From Corallium rubrum (lineage: Eukaryota; Cnidaria; Anthozoa; Scleralcyonacea; Coralliidae): 64,000 nt of DNA. Shown here in pieces: positions 23,892-34,905 of this stretch (the first letter of the stretch is position 1; the number at the start of each line of letters is the position of its first letter). A program made the translations under genes and the position numbers. The notes below the pieces were generated by a model. That model saw only the letters and a list, made by a program, of their open reading frames with translations. It made no database searches and was not told the DNA's origin. The stretch is from the NCBI GenBank assembly GCA_964035015.1, contig OZ036004.1, positions 7,021,384 to 7,085,383 on the forward strand, written 5' to 3'.

Positions 23892-24027
23892 TTCGTACCC
23901 AGACCTGCGGTACTTTTGTCGAACGAAAGTAAAGCAAAACGGCGCTTGGTTGACTCGACATTCCGGTTCCGGCCAGAGCTAATGGCTCCTTGTCGCTAGA
24001 CAAAAGTAGCGCAGAATCTGGGTACGA
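23892..24027. mobile_element. Short inverted-repeat element
   Basis: CGTACCCAGACCTGCGGTAC and TTTTGTCG at the left are mirrored by CGACAAAAGTAGCGCAGAAT-type sequence and CTGGGTACG at the right, with mismatches. Confidence 0.5.
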
Positions 24028-24038
24028 CTGTTCCATTA

Positions 24039-24655
24039 GGGACTTTAAGATCTAACGATGTCAACCTCAAAGACGACGTCCTTTAAACAAAATAATTCTT
24101 TTTGCAAAACAAAAGAATGAATAATTTTTCGTCCCAAGAGTAATTTCAACACCGTCCTCGTTCTTCATAAAACGCCACTTAGAGCATTTTCACGTGTTCA
24201 GGACGACGTCAACGGCCAAAAGATGAGAACTGTTGCTTGAGATTGACTTCAAATCGAACACTACAATCATTTTAGCAATACTGGGGCGTTTTGGAAGTCA
24301 TTAAATTAGCTTCAAATATCGAATATAATAGTCAATTAACCGTGACTTCTTTAAATAGGCGAGTTTCAGGGTGTTGCGCGCGCATCATTTTTCAAAAAAT
24401 CTGGCAAGCTCCCCTCAAAGTAAACATACTATTTAGAATTTAGGAAGTAAAGATGCAGTTTCTGGATGTTTAACACTGTTATTCTGCTGTTCTTGGCTGG
24501 CTAGCTAGCAAGTCTGTTTGCCATTGCTTACTTTGTGGAGAGCCCGTCAATTTCTTTGCAAAACGATGCGCGCGCAACACCCTGAAACTCGCCTATTGTG
24601 CTTAAGTTGCTTTCTAACCGCCGTCGCGTCCTAGCATCTTAAAGTCCCCATTATA
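24039..24655 (+). mobile_element. GGGACTTTAAGAT-family transposon, middle copy, with a nested MITE
   Basis: It starts TTAGGGACTTTAAGATCTAA and ends CCTAGCATCTTAAAGTCCCC. A second element at about 24358-24597, with perfect ends AGGCGAGTTTCAGGGTGTTG and CAACACCCTGAAACTCGCCT, interrupts it. GCGCGC-rich words follow both inner ends. Confidence 0.7.
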
Positions 24656-24659
24656 GCTT

Positions 24660-24975
24660 GTCTGCGAATACAGACAGCCCTGATCTATTGTACCAAGCTT
24701 ACACGTGTACCACTCGCGTCGTCACGTGTAACACAGACAGCCCTGATCTATTGTACCAAGCTCACTCGTGTACCACTCGCGTCGTCACGTGTAACACAGA
24801 CAGCCCTGATCTATTGTACCAAGCTTACACGTGTACCACTCGCGTCGTCACGTGTAACACAGACAGCCCTGATCAATTGTACCAAGCTCACTCGTGTACC
24901 ACTCGCGTCGTCACGTGTAACACAGACAGCCCTGATCTATTGTACCAAGCTCACTCGTGTACCACAAGCATTGTA
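24660..24975 (+). repeat. 62-bp tandem repeat, 5 copies, each with an E-box
   Basis: The unit AACACAGACAGCCCTGATCT...TTGTACCAAGCT...CACTCGCGTCGTCACGTGTA is repeated with few changes. A CACGTG palindrome recurs at every unit junction, and alternate units carry TTACACGTGTACC. The open frame across it is a by-product of the repeat. Confidence 0.85.
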
Positions 24976-25146
24976 CAAAGTAGAAACAAGTTGAAACAAA
25001 TTGTCGATAACTTGAGAATACCTCAACCTACTTAGTGGAAACATAGCATTTAAACAACCTGAAAAATGTAAATGTTAATAACGTAAAATATAAACTTCGT
25101 ACCATTTTTGCGTCGAGGGGAATATTTTATGTCTTTCAAGGTTAAA

Positions 25147-25440
25147 CGTGTTGGTGGCACAGTGGTTAGTGCACGTGCCTTTCACCTCTGCGACCCGGGT
25201 TCGATTCCTGCACGGTGCAGTTAAAAAAACCCCAACCTTGGCCGCATGTGAGAAGAGTGCTTCCAGTTCGACTCTACCAAACACCACAGGTTTCCTCTGG
25301 GTACTCCAGTTTCCTCCTGTAGAAACACTGGACCAATGAGGGTGGGCCCTTACTGGACCTCTAGGGATAACAGTTTAGATAGAACAGATAGAGTTATCCA
25401 GTATAAATAAGGTTAGTTTAGTTTAGTTTAATAAAAAAAA
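25147..25440 (+). mobile_element. tRNA-derived SINE, second family
   Basis: The head has A-box (GTGGCACAGTGGTTAGTGCA) and B-box (GGGTTCGATTCCTGC) sequences. The body includes TTTCCTCTGGGTACTCCAGT and GGACCTCTAGGGATAACAGT. The tail is the pentamer GTTTAGTTTAGTTTA. A minus-strand relative lies at 48520-48860 and a fragment near 47145. Confidence 0.75.
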
Positions 25441-25490
25441 CCAAGATAAACATGATAAGTGACATATTCTACTTTATACAACAATTTGAC

Positions 25491-25493
<3 letters not shown>

Positions 25494-25572
<79 letters not shown>

Positions 25573-25770
25573 CTGGACTGTGAGTGCTCTATATCAATGA
25601 CTGAAAGAGAGTGATCACTGACCTATATATAACTGGACTGTGAGTGCTCTATATCAATGACTGAAAGAGAGTGATTCACTGACCTATATATAACTGGACT
25701 GTGAGTCGTCACTGAGTCCTCTATATCAATGACTGAAAGAGAGTGATCACTGACCTATATATATAACTGG
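25494..25770. repeat. (AT)n followed by a 60-bp tandem repeat
   Basis: About 75 bp of pure AT is followed by four copies of a unit with ATATAACTGGACTGTGAGT, CTCTATATCAATGACTGAAA and GAGTGATCACTGACC. One copy has an insert (CGTCACTGAGTC). Confidence 0.9.
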
Positions 25771-25799
25771 ACTAGGGGCTACGTCCTATATCAGTGATT

Positions 25800-28690
25800 A
25801 CATACACTGTATAGAAATTGCATACTTTTGTCGATCTTTCTAAAAATTAATAAAAAATCACTAAACTACACCCAGTCTTAACCTCCTGTGCAAACAAACT
25901 TCTGTAAGCATTTGTTTTTTTGCGAAAGAAAAACCCAGTATGGTTTTTGCCAAGGTGGCTACTTGAACCGCCATCTTGGATTTATCTTCTTAAGCAGCCA
26001 TCTTGGATTTGCCTTCGCCATCTTTGATTTGCCTATACTTATCAACATAGAGAATCTTTTAAGAATTTGTAATCTGTATTTTCTGTAGTATATTATAAAG
26101 ACAACAGAGGCAAAGACATGAGTATACTTCAAAACAAGTAGATAAAGAGCATGAAATGCTTCGGTGCTTAGCGCTATACGGTCCTACGAAGCATACCGGT
26201 CATTAGATGTGGATTTAGTAAGAAAAACTTGTGAGAGAAGTAAAATAAGAAAAAAATATCAAAAGAGAAGTAAAAAGCACTAAGATATTACAGAACATTT
26301 AAACATTTTAGCATGCAACAAAGCATTTTAATACATCTAGCATTTTCTTGTCTGGTACGAGATTGCTAATTAATTATTCAAGAACCTGCGCAAAGCATGC
26401 ACAGATCTCGTCTCTATAGAGCTATTAAAACAGCCTCAATTTTACAAAACGACGCAATGGATTATTCAAGCGGCAAAAATATAAACGGTAAAACACACGT
26501 GCACGAAGGCATAATAAAGATTAAATACATTGCATTGAAATTTAATAGGTCTATAGCACGTTGTGCTGCTGCGCGCATGTAATGATCGCCACTCCTTCAT
26601 TAGTTGACTATATGCTTTGGGCAGCAACGGAGTGTTAGATTTTATAAATTATTCTCAATTCATCAGATTTTCGTCGGGATAAATGCAATAGACTAATCAG
26701 GCAGAAAACATAAAGAACACATAAGGGCAGGGGTATAGATTTAAAAACAGGGCTAAAGGTTCCATATTTCGTATTATCATGCATTATTATTCAGTCTCCA
26801 ATGCGCAAAGAAATGTTAGATCTTATAAAGTATTCTCAATCTATCAGATTGTCTTTGATATAGCCGCAATAGACTAATCAGGCAGAAAACATAACAACAA
26901 AAACGAACACGTATAAGCAGTAGAGTAGACCATGATTAGAGACGTTCATGGACATGAAATAGACCCTAAAGGTCTTTTTGGTGCAACATATTATAACGTT
27001 TTTATCATCTGCAATGGGCGAAGGAAATAAATATTAAATTGTTATAAACTTATTTCGACCACACTGTGTGCCTCAAGTTTGAAAAGAAAAGCTTTAAACA
27101 AAAGCTGACCAAACTAGCCATAGGCCTGCTGTGCGACACGCGACCTGAATGAATAGGCGTTGTTCAACGCCGTTGTTGCATAGCCCACCTTGCTCTGTCC
27201 CTCATTACCAAAAGTCGACCTCGTTGAGCTAAATAACTCAATGTCTTTTAAACAATAAACAATAAAGTCGCAAGCCAAGGTTGAATTTAATAAATAGAGT
27301 AATAGATTAAAACAAGAAAGCCACGCGACTCTATTCAATGGAGAACATAGGGTGCAAGTGCTAGGCGGAAAATGAGATTTGCAGAATGTTAAGACGCACA
27401 GTACTAAAAGAAAGGGCTTTATTTGTATACCTATGTCATCTGCACCTGTGTGTTTGTTTGGATTTCCATTTATCAGTATAGAGATGACTACATTTATTAG
27501 TAACTCATAAAAAAGAGATCTTCTTTTGTGGATTTGTGTGTGCGTGTGTGTGCATTATTTAGTTTAAATCCAGTCCATATGGTCTTTCCTCCCTATAATA
27601 AAATGATAAATCACCTGACATTTTAGAATTGCACCAAGAACTGTCCAAATGTTTTGCCGTATGCACGAAAAATAATTCTCTTATATGATTTATTTATTTA
27701 TATATCAGTGGTCAAAAATTGCCGATGGCAGTGTTTTTTAGGGGGGGGGGAAAACGAAATTAGAAAAAAGATACAACCTATGCAAAATTGCTTAACTGCT
27801 AAATTGATAGCATCGTGGCGAAACTCAATCCTATATGTTTCTATCTTCTTACAGTTAATTTCAGAACCTACAGATTTCCACTCAAACATATATAAATGAA
27901 TTATTTGTGGTTTTCTATATACCAAAAAGGAAGACAAGAAATCCCCGCCCAGAAAGAAACAGTGCCAAAATTCTGTCAATAAGTAAACAAATAAAGGTTT
28001 TCTCCATAATCTACCAGGGTTATTCTCAATTTTACAAAACAAAACGGGAATTATAAAACCATTGCGAATAAGGTATTGATATAGGAACTGTTATTATTCG
28101 TTGCCGAACTTAGAGTATCATTTTCTTTATTACTTGGACGCATTTTAAATTTATGCATGAACCATTAGTCTACATATCATGCTGTTTACGGTGTAATAAA
28201 CAAATCAGTTACGAAGCTATAACCCAAACAATCTTTCAAGATAAAAATATCTAAAAAGAAAGAGAGATTTTGATGCTAGGTAATGTGGACAGACCATGCC
28301 AAGAAAACACATGGTTCAAGTGTCTGCATATATAATTAAACGTTTATCTCAATTACCTTTCAAATATTTTATCTCAGCTTTTTATAATTAATTATTGAAA
28401 ACTGCTTTGGGTTATCTCAAGTTGAATTTTAATAGAGTGATTTCACCTGTCGGAAAAGTAGATAGGATATCTAGATTGTGCATGTATATGATAAGTATAG
28501 TATATTTATAGCCCCCTGAAAGAAGATAGCTACCATACAGGAACTCAGTAATCTTAAATACAGGGGGAAACTTTAAGTAACTGCAAATCCGTGATAATAG
28601 TCAAAGAAAATATTAACATTGATTTTATTCAACTGTTATATTAGACTGAGCAAAGTGAAACTGAGGTAGCATATATAGAATATTAATTTG
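25800..28690. other. No gene recognised; one dispersed direct repeat
   Basis: AT-rich, with short open frames only. A segment with GTTAGAT(T/C)TTATAAA, TATTCTCAATTCATCAGATT and AATAGACTAATCAGGCAGAAA occurs at about 26633-26715 and again at 26814-26895. I see no exon-like conservation, promoter or RNA gene. Confidence 0.4.
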
Positions 28691-28865
28691 TTGAAACTCT
28701 CAACAGATTTGCCACGAGAGAAAAAAAGAATAACAAATTAACCACTGTAGCTCTAACTGATTCCTTTCCGAATAATTAGACTGTAGACGATATAGTATTT
28801 TATTCTGGCGAATGCCATACGATTTAATTCACTTCTGCCTATGGAGAAACTCTCGAACAGAGCTT
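28690..28865 (+). repeat. Arm of a long-range inverted duplication
   Basis: The sequence from ACTCTCAACAGATTTGCCAC through CTCTAACTGATTCCTTTCCG to GAGAAACTCTCGAAC is found inverted at 36572-36745 with very few changes. Both arms adjoin the same hammerhead-like repeat family. Confidence 0.75.
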
Positions 28866-28889
28866 ATATTAGAGAGTAAGAGTGTTTTA

Positions 28890-29375
28890 GATGGAGCAAA
28901 GTGAAAAGGTAACAAACTGCTGAAAATAGTTTTGATAACGAAATACTGGCGATTCGAACAGAGCCCCTTCATCAGAGTAAACAGTGTTCCACTAGAAACG
29001 TCAGTATTTTGTTATCAAAACTATTCTCGGCAGTTCACCACGTTTTCACTTTGCTCTAAAACACTGAAAAGCTCTGCTTGAAACGTCAGTATTTCGTTAT
29101 TAAAACTATTCTCAGCAGTTTACCATCTTTTCACTTTGCTCTATCTAAAACACTGCCTACACAGCACTCTACTTTTTACTCTGATGAAGGACTCTGCTTG
29201 AAACGTCAGTATTTCGTTATTAAAACTATTCTCAGCAGTTTACCATCTTTTCACTTTGCTCTATCTAAAACACTGCCTTACACAGCACTCTACTTTTTAC
29301 TCTGATGAAGGACTCTGCTTGAAACGTCAGTATTTTGTTATCAAAACTATTCTCGGCAGTTTACCACCTCTACTT
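28890..29375 (+). repeat. Tandem array of a 121-bp repeat with a hammerhead-like core
   Basis: The unit contains TACTCTGATGAAGGACTCTG, CTTGAAACGTCAGTATTTCG, TTAAAACTATTCTCAGCAGT, TTACCATCTTTTCACTTTGC, AAACACTGCCTACACAGCAC. Full units start at about 29179 and 29300, with earlier partial and inverted ones. CTGATGA and GAAAC are the two conserved strands of a hammerhead ribozyme core. Sequence after GAAAC can pair as ACG/CGT, and ATTAAAA pairs with the TTTTTACT upstream. Stem II is poor, so activity is unproven. Confidence 0.7.
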
Positions 29376-29639
29376 ATTATTAGATTGGTTTGCAATCATC
29401 TTCGATTTTCCTGATGATCCTAGCCTCTACTCGAAACGTCGAATAAAAATAGAAACCATTTTCGCAAGACCTCGAAGCTTTGTATATACTTTAACAATGT
29501 TTTTTTGTACTACAAAGAAACGTTGAATTAAGATAGAGGTGCTTTATTGATTTCGTTCTACATAACATTGTGCACGAGGAATTAAACAAACGTATCGCAA
29601 AGATCTAGAAAAGACTGTAGTATCAGACATGAGAAAAGA

Positions 29640-30190
29640 ATGGGCAATTAAGTCAAGTGTATGACCATTGTAATTATTCATAAACCGTCTAAATTTATAA
29701 TAACTTTAGAAACTACAGTTATATGTAGAAGGAGCTTCACCCACAATATATTACAACAGGTTAGTTTGTCTACTACGTTTTTCAAAATTCAAAACGATGG
29801 TCAAATCTTCCATACCTTAGAAAGCAGACGTGAAATGCAATGTTTAGGAATTTGTAAAACGTTGTTGTATGAGTGGAGACTCTCCAAAAATTTTTTATAA
29901 TTATTTTAAACTGAACAAAGATACTGTCAGTATCTAGACCTTGCCTAGTGTTAAACTTGAAAGTAGCAAGAAATCATTTTATTACGATGGCTGCATTGTA
30001 TATAATAATTATTTGTAATAGTTTGTAGATAATTTTTAGTATATTCTATTTGTAGTAATAGTCTAGATTTTAGCTTTGTTCAGTTACTTGATATTGTAGT
30101 ATACCATATAGGGTCTCTATTGATACCAGCTCAATCTGTTATAAGTTGAATGAGCTACTCTATATTTAAATAAAAGTATCTATCTATATC
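29640..30190 (+). mobile_element. 5'-truncated LINE (C-terminal end plus 3' UTR)
   Basis: The frame ending at 29900 reads CRRSFTHNILQQVSL, FFKIQNDGQIF and YEWRLSKNFL before its stop. This resembles the extreme C-terminus of non-LTR retrotransposon polyproteins (RxxTHN, GQxxF, FKxxLxxFL pattern, CR1/L2-like). A 290-bp AT-rich 3' region follows and ends TTTAAATAAAAGTATCTATC, like LINE 3' tails with short tandem ends. Clade assignment is tentative. Confidence 0.5.
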
Positions 30191-30890
30191 CAAGTTTCGT
30201 TTGACCACTTAGACAACAAAGGAAATACCTTTCCTTACAATCTACCCTCAATTCACGATCCTTATCTATAGAGCTGTAATTATTCTCTCGTCGCCACTGT
30301 AATCATAGATAGACAACCAATTTGTTTTCGCCAAGGAGATGCACGATTTATTCTAATTACACGATTGTATCAGCAACTGCTTGTTCAACATCCATTTTTA
30401 TACATACTATAGCTACCGTCTACGCATACTCTATTTTTATATCCCCAAGTAAAAACTCGAGTCTTTTCGAATTGGTCTTTTTTCAGATGATTTTATTCAC
30501 ATCTGGCTCTATACCTAACCCCTATTCTAACCTTAATCCTAAATTAGTTAAAAACCCGAGCGATTTTTTGACGTCACAGCATCAATAGCCTAACCCGTTT
30601 CTGTGATCAAGAGCGAGTTAGGTAACCTTCAGCGTCTCTTGTGCCTAGTCCCCTACCGCCGCTAACTCATTCCTCCTCTTTCTACTCCCCTCCCCTCTGT
30701 TCTCCCTCTCCCTCTTTCCGTTTTCCGCTTTTGACAAAGAGAGAGACTTGTAGTAGTAAATCTACTGTGTGATGTAATTCACTAGCACTTGGAATTTATT
30801 GGTGGGTTTTATTCGTCCTAAGCTAAGCTAAGCTACGTCTATGTGCCTGATTCCACCTGTTTAACAGTTACGTGAAATTGAATCGCAATA
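30190..30890. other. No gene recognised
   Basis: Pyrimidine-rich single-copy-looking sequence. It has a short ORF at 30322-30588 with no family resemblance and a GAGC GATTTTTTGACGTCA CRE-like site near 30565. Nothing else supportable. Confidence 0.35.
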
Positions 30891-30894
30891 GTTA

Positions 30895-31170
30895 ACAATT
30901 ATTCGCCGAAGGCGAAGTGAATATCGGTGTATATTCACCGATATTCACTGAGCCTGAGGCGAATAATTGTTTTAGTATAAATACACATTTTCGTACTTTT
31001 AGGAACAAAGTTTTCTTTAAAATTGTTAATTTCCTCGTCTGTCGCATTCACAACTTGGCTGGCGGCCATTTTGAATAAACGCTGTAGGTGATTATCGGGA
31101 ATTAATCCGAAGTAGCTCGACCAATCAGCGCGCGTGATTTTCTATAATCACCTGTGTATTTATACTAATC
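30895..31170. mobile_element. Dispersed hairpin-start repeat, copy 2
   Basis: Same order as 5540-5870: a hairpin of ATTCGCCGAAGGCGA / CTGAGCCTGAGGCGAATAAT, then TTTTAGTATAAATACACATT, GGCTGGCGGCCATTTTG, CCAATCAGCGCGCG and ATAATCACCTGTGTATTTAT. The hairpin loop is about 30 bp shorter than in copy 1. Confidence 0.65.
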
Positions 31171-31174
31171 AGTC

Positions 31175-31472
31175 ATAGTGACTTTGTTTAGAATAGTCTC
31201 GTCGCTATCACATCTGTGTGATGCATTTCACCACTTTGATTGGTTCATTTTATCTCTCCTTAATCTATGCTAAGTAAGCTAAGTTAAGTTATACGCTATA
31301 TATATATGCTTTAAAAACATCTTGATTCCAACCATCAAACAGTTGAGTGACTCCAATCCGCAGAATAGTCTCGTCGTTAGTATATCACATCTGCGTGATT
31401 CATTTCAGCACTTTGATTGGTTCATTTTATCTCTCCTTAAGCTATGCTAAGTAAGCTAAGTTAAGTTATACG

Positions 31473-31530
<58 letters not shown>

Positions 31531-31650
31531 TTTAAAAACATCTTGATTCCAACCATCAAACAGTTGAGTGACTCCAATCAGCAGAATAGTCTCGTCGTTA
31601 GTATATCACATCTGCGTGATTCATTTTTGCATTTTTATTGCTTAATTTTA
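31175..31650 (+). repeat. Tandem repeat of about 190 bp, 3 copies, with (TA)n
   Basis: AGAATAGTCTCGTCG..TATCACATCTG..TGAT, CACTTTGATTGGTTCATTTT, GCTAAGTAAGCTAAGTTAAG, CATCTTGATTCCAACCATCA recurs at about 31189, 31365 and 31585. The second copy carries a (TA)n run of about 55 bp (31473-31528) where the first has only a short one, showing microsatellite growth inside a repeat. Confidence 0.8.
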
Positions 31651-31785
31651 TTACTCCTATATAAGCTAAGATACTTGTGTATGCATAATGTCACTTTAAC
31701 TATACCATATTCATGTTACACCTAAAGAAGTATACATATCCTATAAATTTTCAACCTTAGCTCTCCACCCCAAACCTTATTAATA

Positions 31786-32295
31786 AGACCATGTCCACAC
31801 TAATCCATTTTCAAAGGAAAACGGAGACTTAAGGCGGTTTCCACTAGGCGACATTTGTCGACCGACTCGACATTTTTCTTTTGTCTTGGCTAATTATTTC
31901 CACTCGAGAGCTTGCGAGACAAAAGAAAATGTCGCTTCGCGCGACATTTTTCGCCTAGTGGAAAACCGCCTTTACGGTTAGGCCTTTCGTCCACACTAAT
32001 CCGGCGTCTTCGGTGACCGAAAACGGAGCGTTTCCAAAACGTTCTCCAGGGTGGAGACATTTGAAGACGCCGTTTTTCTGCACCAGTGTGGACGGCAAAA
32101 ACGAAGCTTTTGGAAAACGATGATGTCACGATTATGTTACCTTGGTTTCAGTCACCTAGAGGCTAGAACTATTCATTCATAGCCCTGTATATCTTTTTAG
32201 CGTTTTACTAAACGGCGAAAACGATTCGAAAACGATAGTGTGGACAGAAAACGTTTGATACGTTTTCGATACGAGGTCTCAATTAGTGTGAGCAT
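31786..32295. mobile_element. MITE of the GTCCACACTAATCC type, interrupted
   Basis: GTCCACACTAATCC at about 31794 and again at 31991, AAAACGGAGCGTTTCCAAAA inside, and GTGTGGAC / TTAGTGTGAGC near 32230-32295 form a diverged palindromic element built on CGTTTTCG words. The element at 31832-31971 is inserted in its left arm. Confidence 0.6.
31832..31971. mobile_element. 140-bp Harbinger-like MITE nested in another MITE
   Basis: Ends AGGCGGTTTCCACTAGGCGA and TCGCCTAGTGGAAAACCGCCT are inverted. TTA is duplicated at 31829-31831 and 31972-31974. A TTA target duplication with short inverted ends is the signature of PIF/Harbinger-type elements. Confidence 0.75.
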
Positions 32296-32892
32296 CTAAC
32301 CGGTCATTAGAAGGTTGCAGATTCGATCCATGTCTGGGACTAAAATATTTTCTGAGTATTTGAGCTAACTCTAACGTCTATCGCCTTAGAAGTACTGAAC
32401 CATATCAGTTTCCCTCAGAACTATAGAATAATTAATCTAAATCCTGAGACACATTTTGCAAAAAGAAAATATGCATGCAATACGTATATTTTTTTCGACA
32501 ATTTTTATATATCAGTTCATTCAAATATAATCATTCAGTCATTCCAAATGATCGTCGTGCAATGAAAATCCGTCGTTTGAATCGTTATTTCGACAGTCAA
32601 TCTGTCACCGTGATATTGGATTTGCATTTAAAAAAAAAGGATTAGTTACTCTAATAAAAACGCGTGCCTTGAACGATATCTATTGTGTTCCAGACATATA
32701 CTTATAGAAAACGAGCGTTGATAATTAAGCAATTACAAGCATTCTTTCTCGATTATTAGCTAAATTAAAACCTGTGGTATTTGATATGTCATTCTTTAAT
32801 ACTTGATAAACTAAAACGACACTTGTATAATAAGTATTTGAAGAATCCATCATAGCTTTGTTGAGAAGTCCTTTTCCCATTCTTTGAGATTC

Positions 32893-33306
32893 AGACACAA
32901 AGTCGGCGACATGGAATCAAAACAGAGGAGTGTCACTTAAGAAGAACGTGTTATATATATTTTATAACTGTGATTTCATATAGTAACATCTCTATATAGC
33001 ATTGTTTTGATTAAATGACAGATCGTTTATAAATATTTGCAGAGCGCATCAAATGTGCTGTTTATAGAAATATTTTTCACGTCTCTCAACAAATTTCTCG
33101 TTGACACAAAGTCGGCGTCATGGAATCAAAACAGAGGAGTGTCACTTAAGAAGAACGTGTTATATATATTTTATAACTGTGATTTTATATAGTAACATCT
33201 CTATAGTATTGTTTTGATTAAATGACAGATCGTTTATCAATATTTGCAGAGCGCATCAAATGTGCTGTTTATAGAAATATTTTTCACGTCTCTCAACAAA
33301 TTTCTT
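32893..33306 (+). repeat. Two nearly identical 207-bp tandem copies
   Basis: From ACACAAAGTCGGCG through CAAAACAGAGGAGTGTCACT and GACAGATCGTTTAT to CACGTCTCTCAACAAATTTC, the block is present twice head-to-tail with only a handful of differences. A very recent duplication is likely. Confidence 0.9.
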
Positions 33307-33344
33307 GTTGACAAGCTTTCTTTTCTGTAAAGCTTTGCATGGTC

Positions 33345-34025
33345 ATGAGTTATGGCCCATCTTAGAAGGTAAAATAGTATAGAGTACTACGTATATAGGC
33401 ATGTGTTTTGCATAGAGCAAAATGCAAAGATGGTAAACCACCGAGAGTAGTTTTGATAACGAAATACTGGCGCTTCGAGAAGATCCCTTTGTCAGAGTAT
33501 GTAGAAAATTAGAGTGCTGCGTACTAGGCAGTGTTTTAAATAGAGCCAAGTGCAAAGATGATAAACTGCCGAGAATAGTTTTGATAACGAAATACTGGCG
33601 CTTCGAGAAGACCCCTTTGTCAGAGTATAATGTAGAAAATTAGAGTGCTGCGTACTAGGCAGTGTTTTAGATAGAGCAAAGTGCAAAGATGATAAACTGC
33701 TGAGAGTAGTTTTGATAAGGAAATACTGGCGCTTCGAGAAGATCCCTTTATCAGAGTATGTAGAAAATTAGAGTGCTGCGTACTAGGCAGTGTTTTTCAT
33801 AGAGCAAAGTGCAAAGATGATAAACTGCCGAGAATAGTTTTGATAACGAAATACTGGCGCTTCGAGAAGATCCCTTTGTCAGAGTATAATGTAGAAAATT
33901 AGAGTGCTGCGTAGGCAGTGTTTTTCATAGACCAAAGTGCAAAGATGATAAACAGCCGAGAGTAGTTTTGATAAGGAAATATACCAACGTTTCGAGAAGA
34001 GCCCTTCATTGAAACGTCAGTATTT
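33345..34025 (-). repeat. Tandem array of the hammerhead-like repeat, minus strand
   Basis: About five units of 120-145 bp. On the minus strand each reads ...TACTCTGACAAAGGGATCTT, CTCGAAGCGCCAGTATTTCG, TTATCAAAACTATTCTCGGC, TTTATCATCTTTGCACTT, AACACTGCCTAGTACGCAGC. Compared with the 29-kb array, the CTGATGA/GAAAC core is changed to CTGACAA/GAAGC in most units, so these would not form an active hammerhead core. Confidence 0.8.
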
Positions 34026-34039
34026 CATAGCGTATCTTG

Positions 34040-34345
34040 AACTTGAATTTATTAAATTTGCCACTTAACGTGTGGCAGGAGAGAGGAACAGAACTTTCGC
34101 CCCAGTTGACATACCAGGTGTTGATTTTACGGAGGGAGCAAAACCGGAGAACCCGGCGAAAAACCCTCGGAGCACAGGAGAGACCAACTAAACTCTACTC
34201 ACAGAAGTCCCAAGTTGGCGGAGTACGGAGTTATTCCGAAACGGTCACCCATCCAAGTACTAACCCCGTCCGACCGGGCTTAACTACTGGTGAGAGGCAG
34301 CGCCCTAACAGCACACGCCACCCGTGCTCCCCATCTTAGTTAAGC
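34040..34345 (-). mobile_element. Near-complete 5S-derived SINE, minus strand
   Basis: On the minus strand: GAGCACGGGTGGCGTGTGCT, GCGCTGCCTCTCACCAGTAG, TTAAGCCCGGTCGGACGGGG, GTTAGTACTTGGATGGGTGA, then TAGAGTTTAGTTGGTCTCTC and CCTCCCTCCGTAAAATCAAC. It ends in CTGCCACACGTTAAGTGGCA and AATTTAATAAATTC. A short gap relative to the 43-kb copy is seen in the tail. Confidence 0.85.
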
Positions 34346-34554
34346 CTATAGAGTATCTCAACTATTTCACTGCAAAGTCGACTTTATTTACTCTAGCTAT
34401 AGAAATATATAGCAGTGAGAAAGTTACAGCCCACCTTAGCCCATCTCAATAACTCTTTCACTGTTAAAGTCTCGACTTTTGTTATCTTACTCTGCCTAAC
34501 GCGCCAGACGATTTTACTCTTCAAAGGAGAGAAATCTTCTAATGGTAGTTAATA

Positions 34555-34905
34555 ATATGTTCTAGAGATTTTGGGTGAAGGAAAATTCGAGTGTAGAATA
34601 TATACATGTTAAGACCAAATCGGGACCAGTTGCGAAAAATGCAACTACACAGGCCTTCTGGCATGAATTGAACCCACGACCTTGCGACTCTAGTGCAATG
34701 CTCTGACCACTGAGCCACGGAGGGCGTTGCCGAGAGCTTGATCGCGAGTTCTGTATATATATATATATTAAGGTGGTAATGCCAGGAAAAAATTGGCATA
34801 TATTATGAGCAATACTGGGCATTTCACTCTACTACATAGCATGTTCTAGGGATTTTGGGTGAAGGAAAATTCGAGTGTAGAATATATACATATAAAGACA
34901 AGTAG
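34555..34905 (-). mobile_element. tRNA-derived SINE, third type, beside a direct repeat
   Basis: Minus strand 34640-34730 has CTCCGTGGCTCAGTGGTCAG (A box), AGTCGCAAGGTCGTGGGTTC and GTTCAATTCATGCC (B box). A 45-bp block (TTTTGGGTGAAGGAAAATTC then GAGTGTAGAATATATACAT) occurs on each side, at 34568 and 34854. This is either a long flanking duplication or part of the element. Confidence 0.6.

Noticed and set aside
24660-24975. CRISPR-like array
   Set aside because: Whole units are repeated without variable spacers, and the genome is an animal's.
25147-25222. Functional tRNA gene
   Set aside because: A and B boxes are present but the anticodon arm does not pair and a SINE body and pentamer tail follow.
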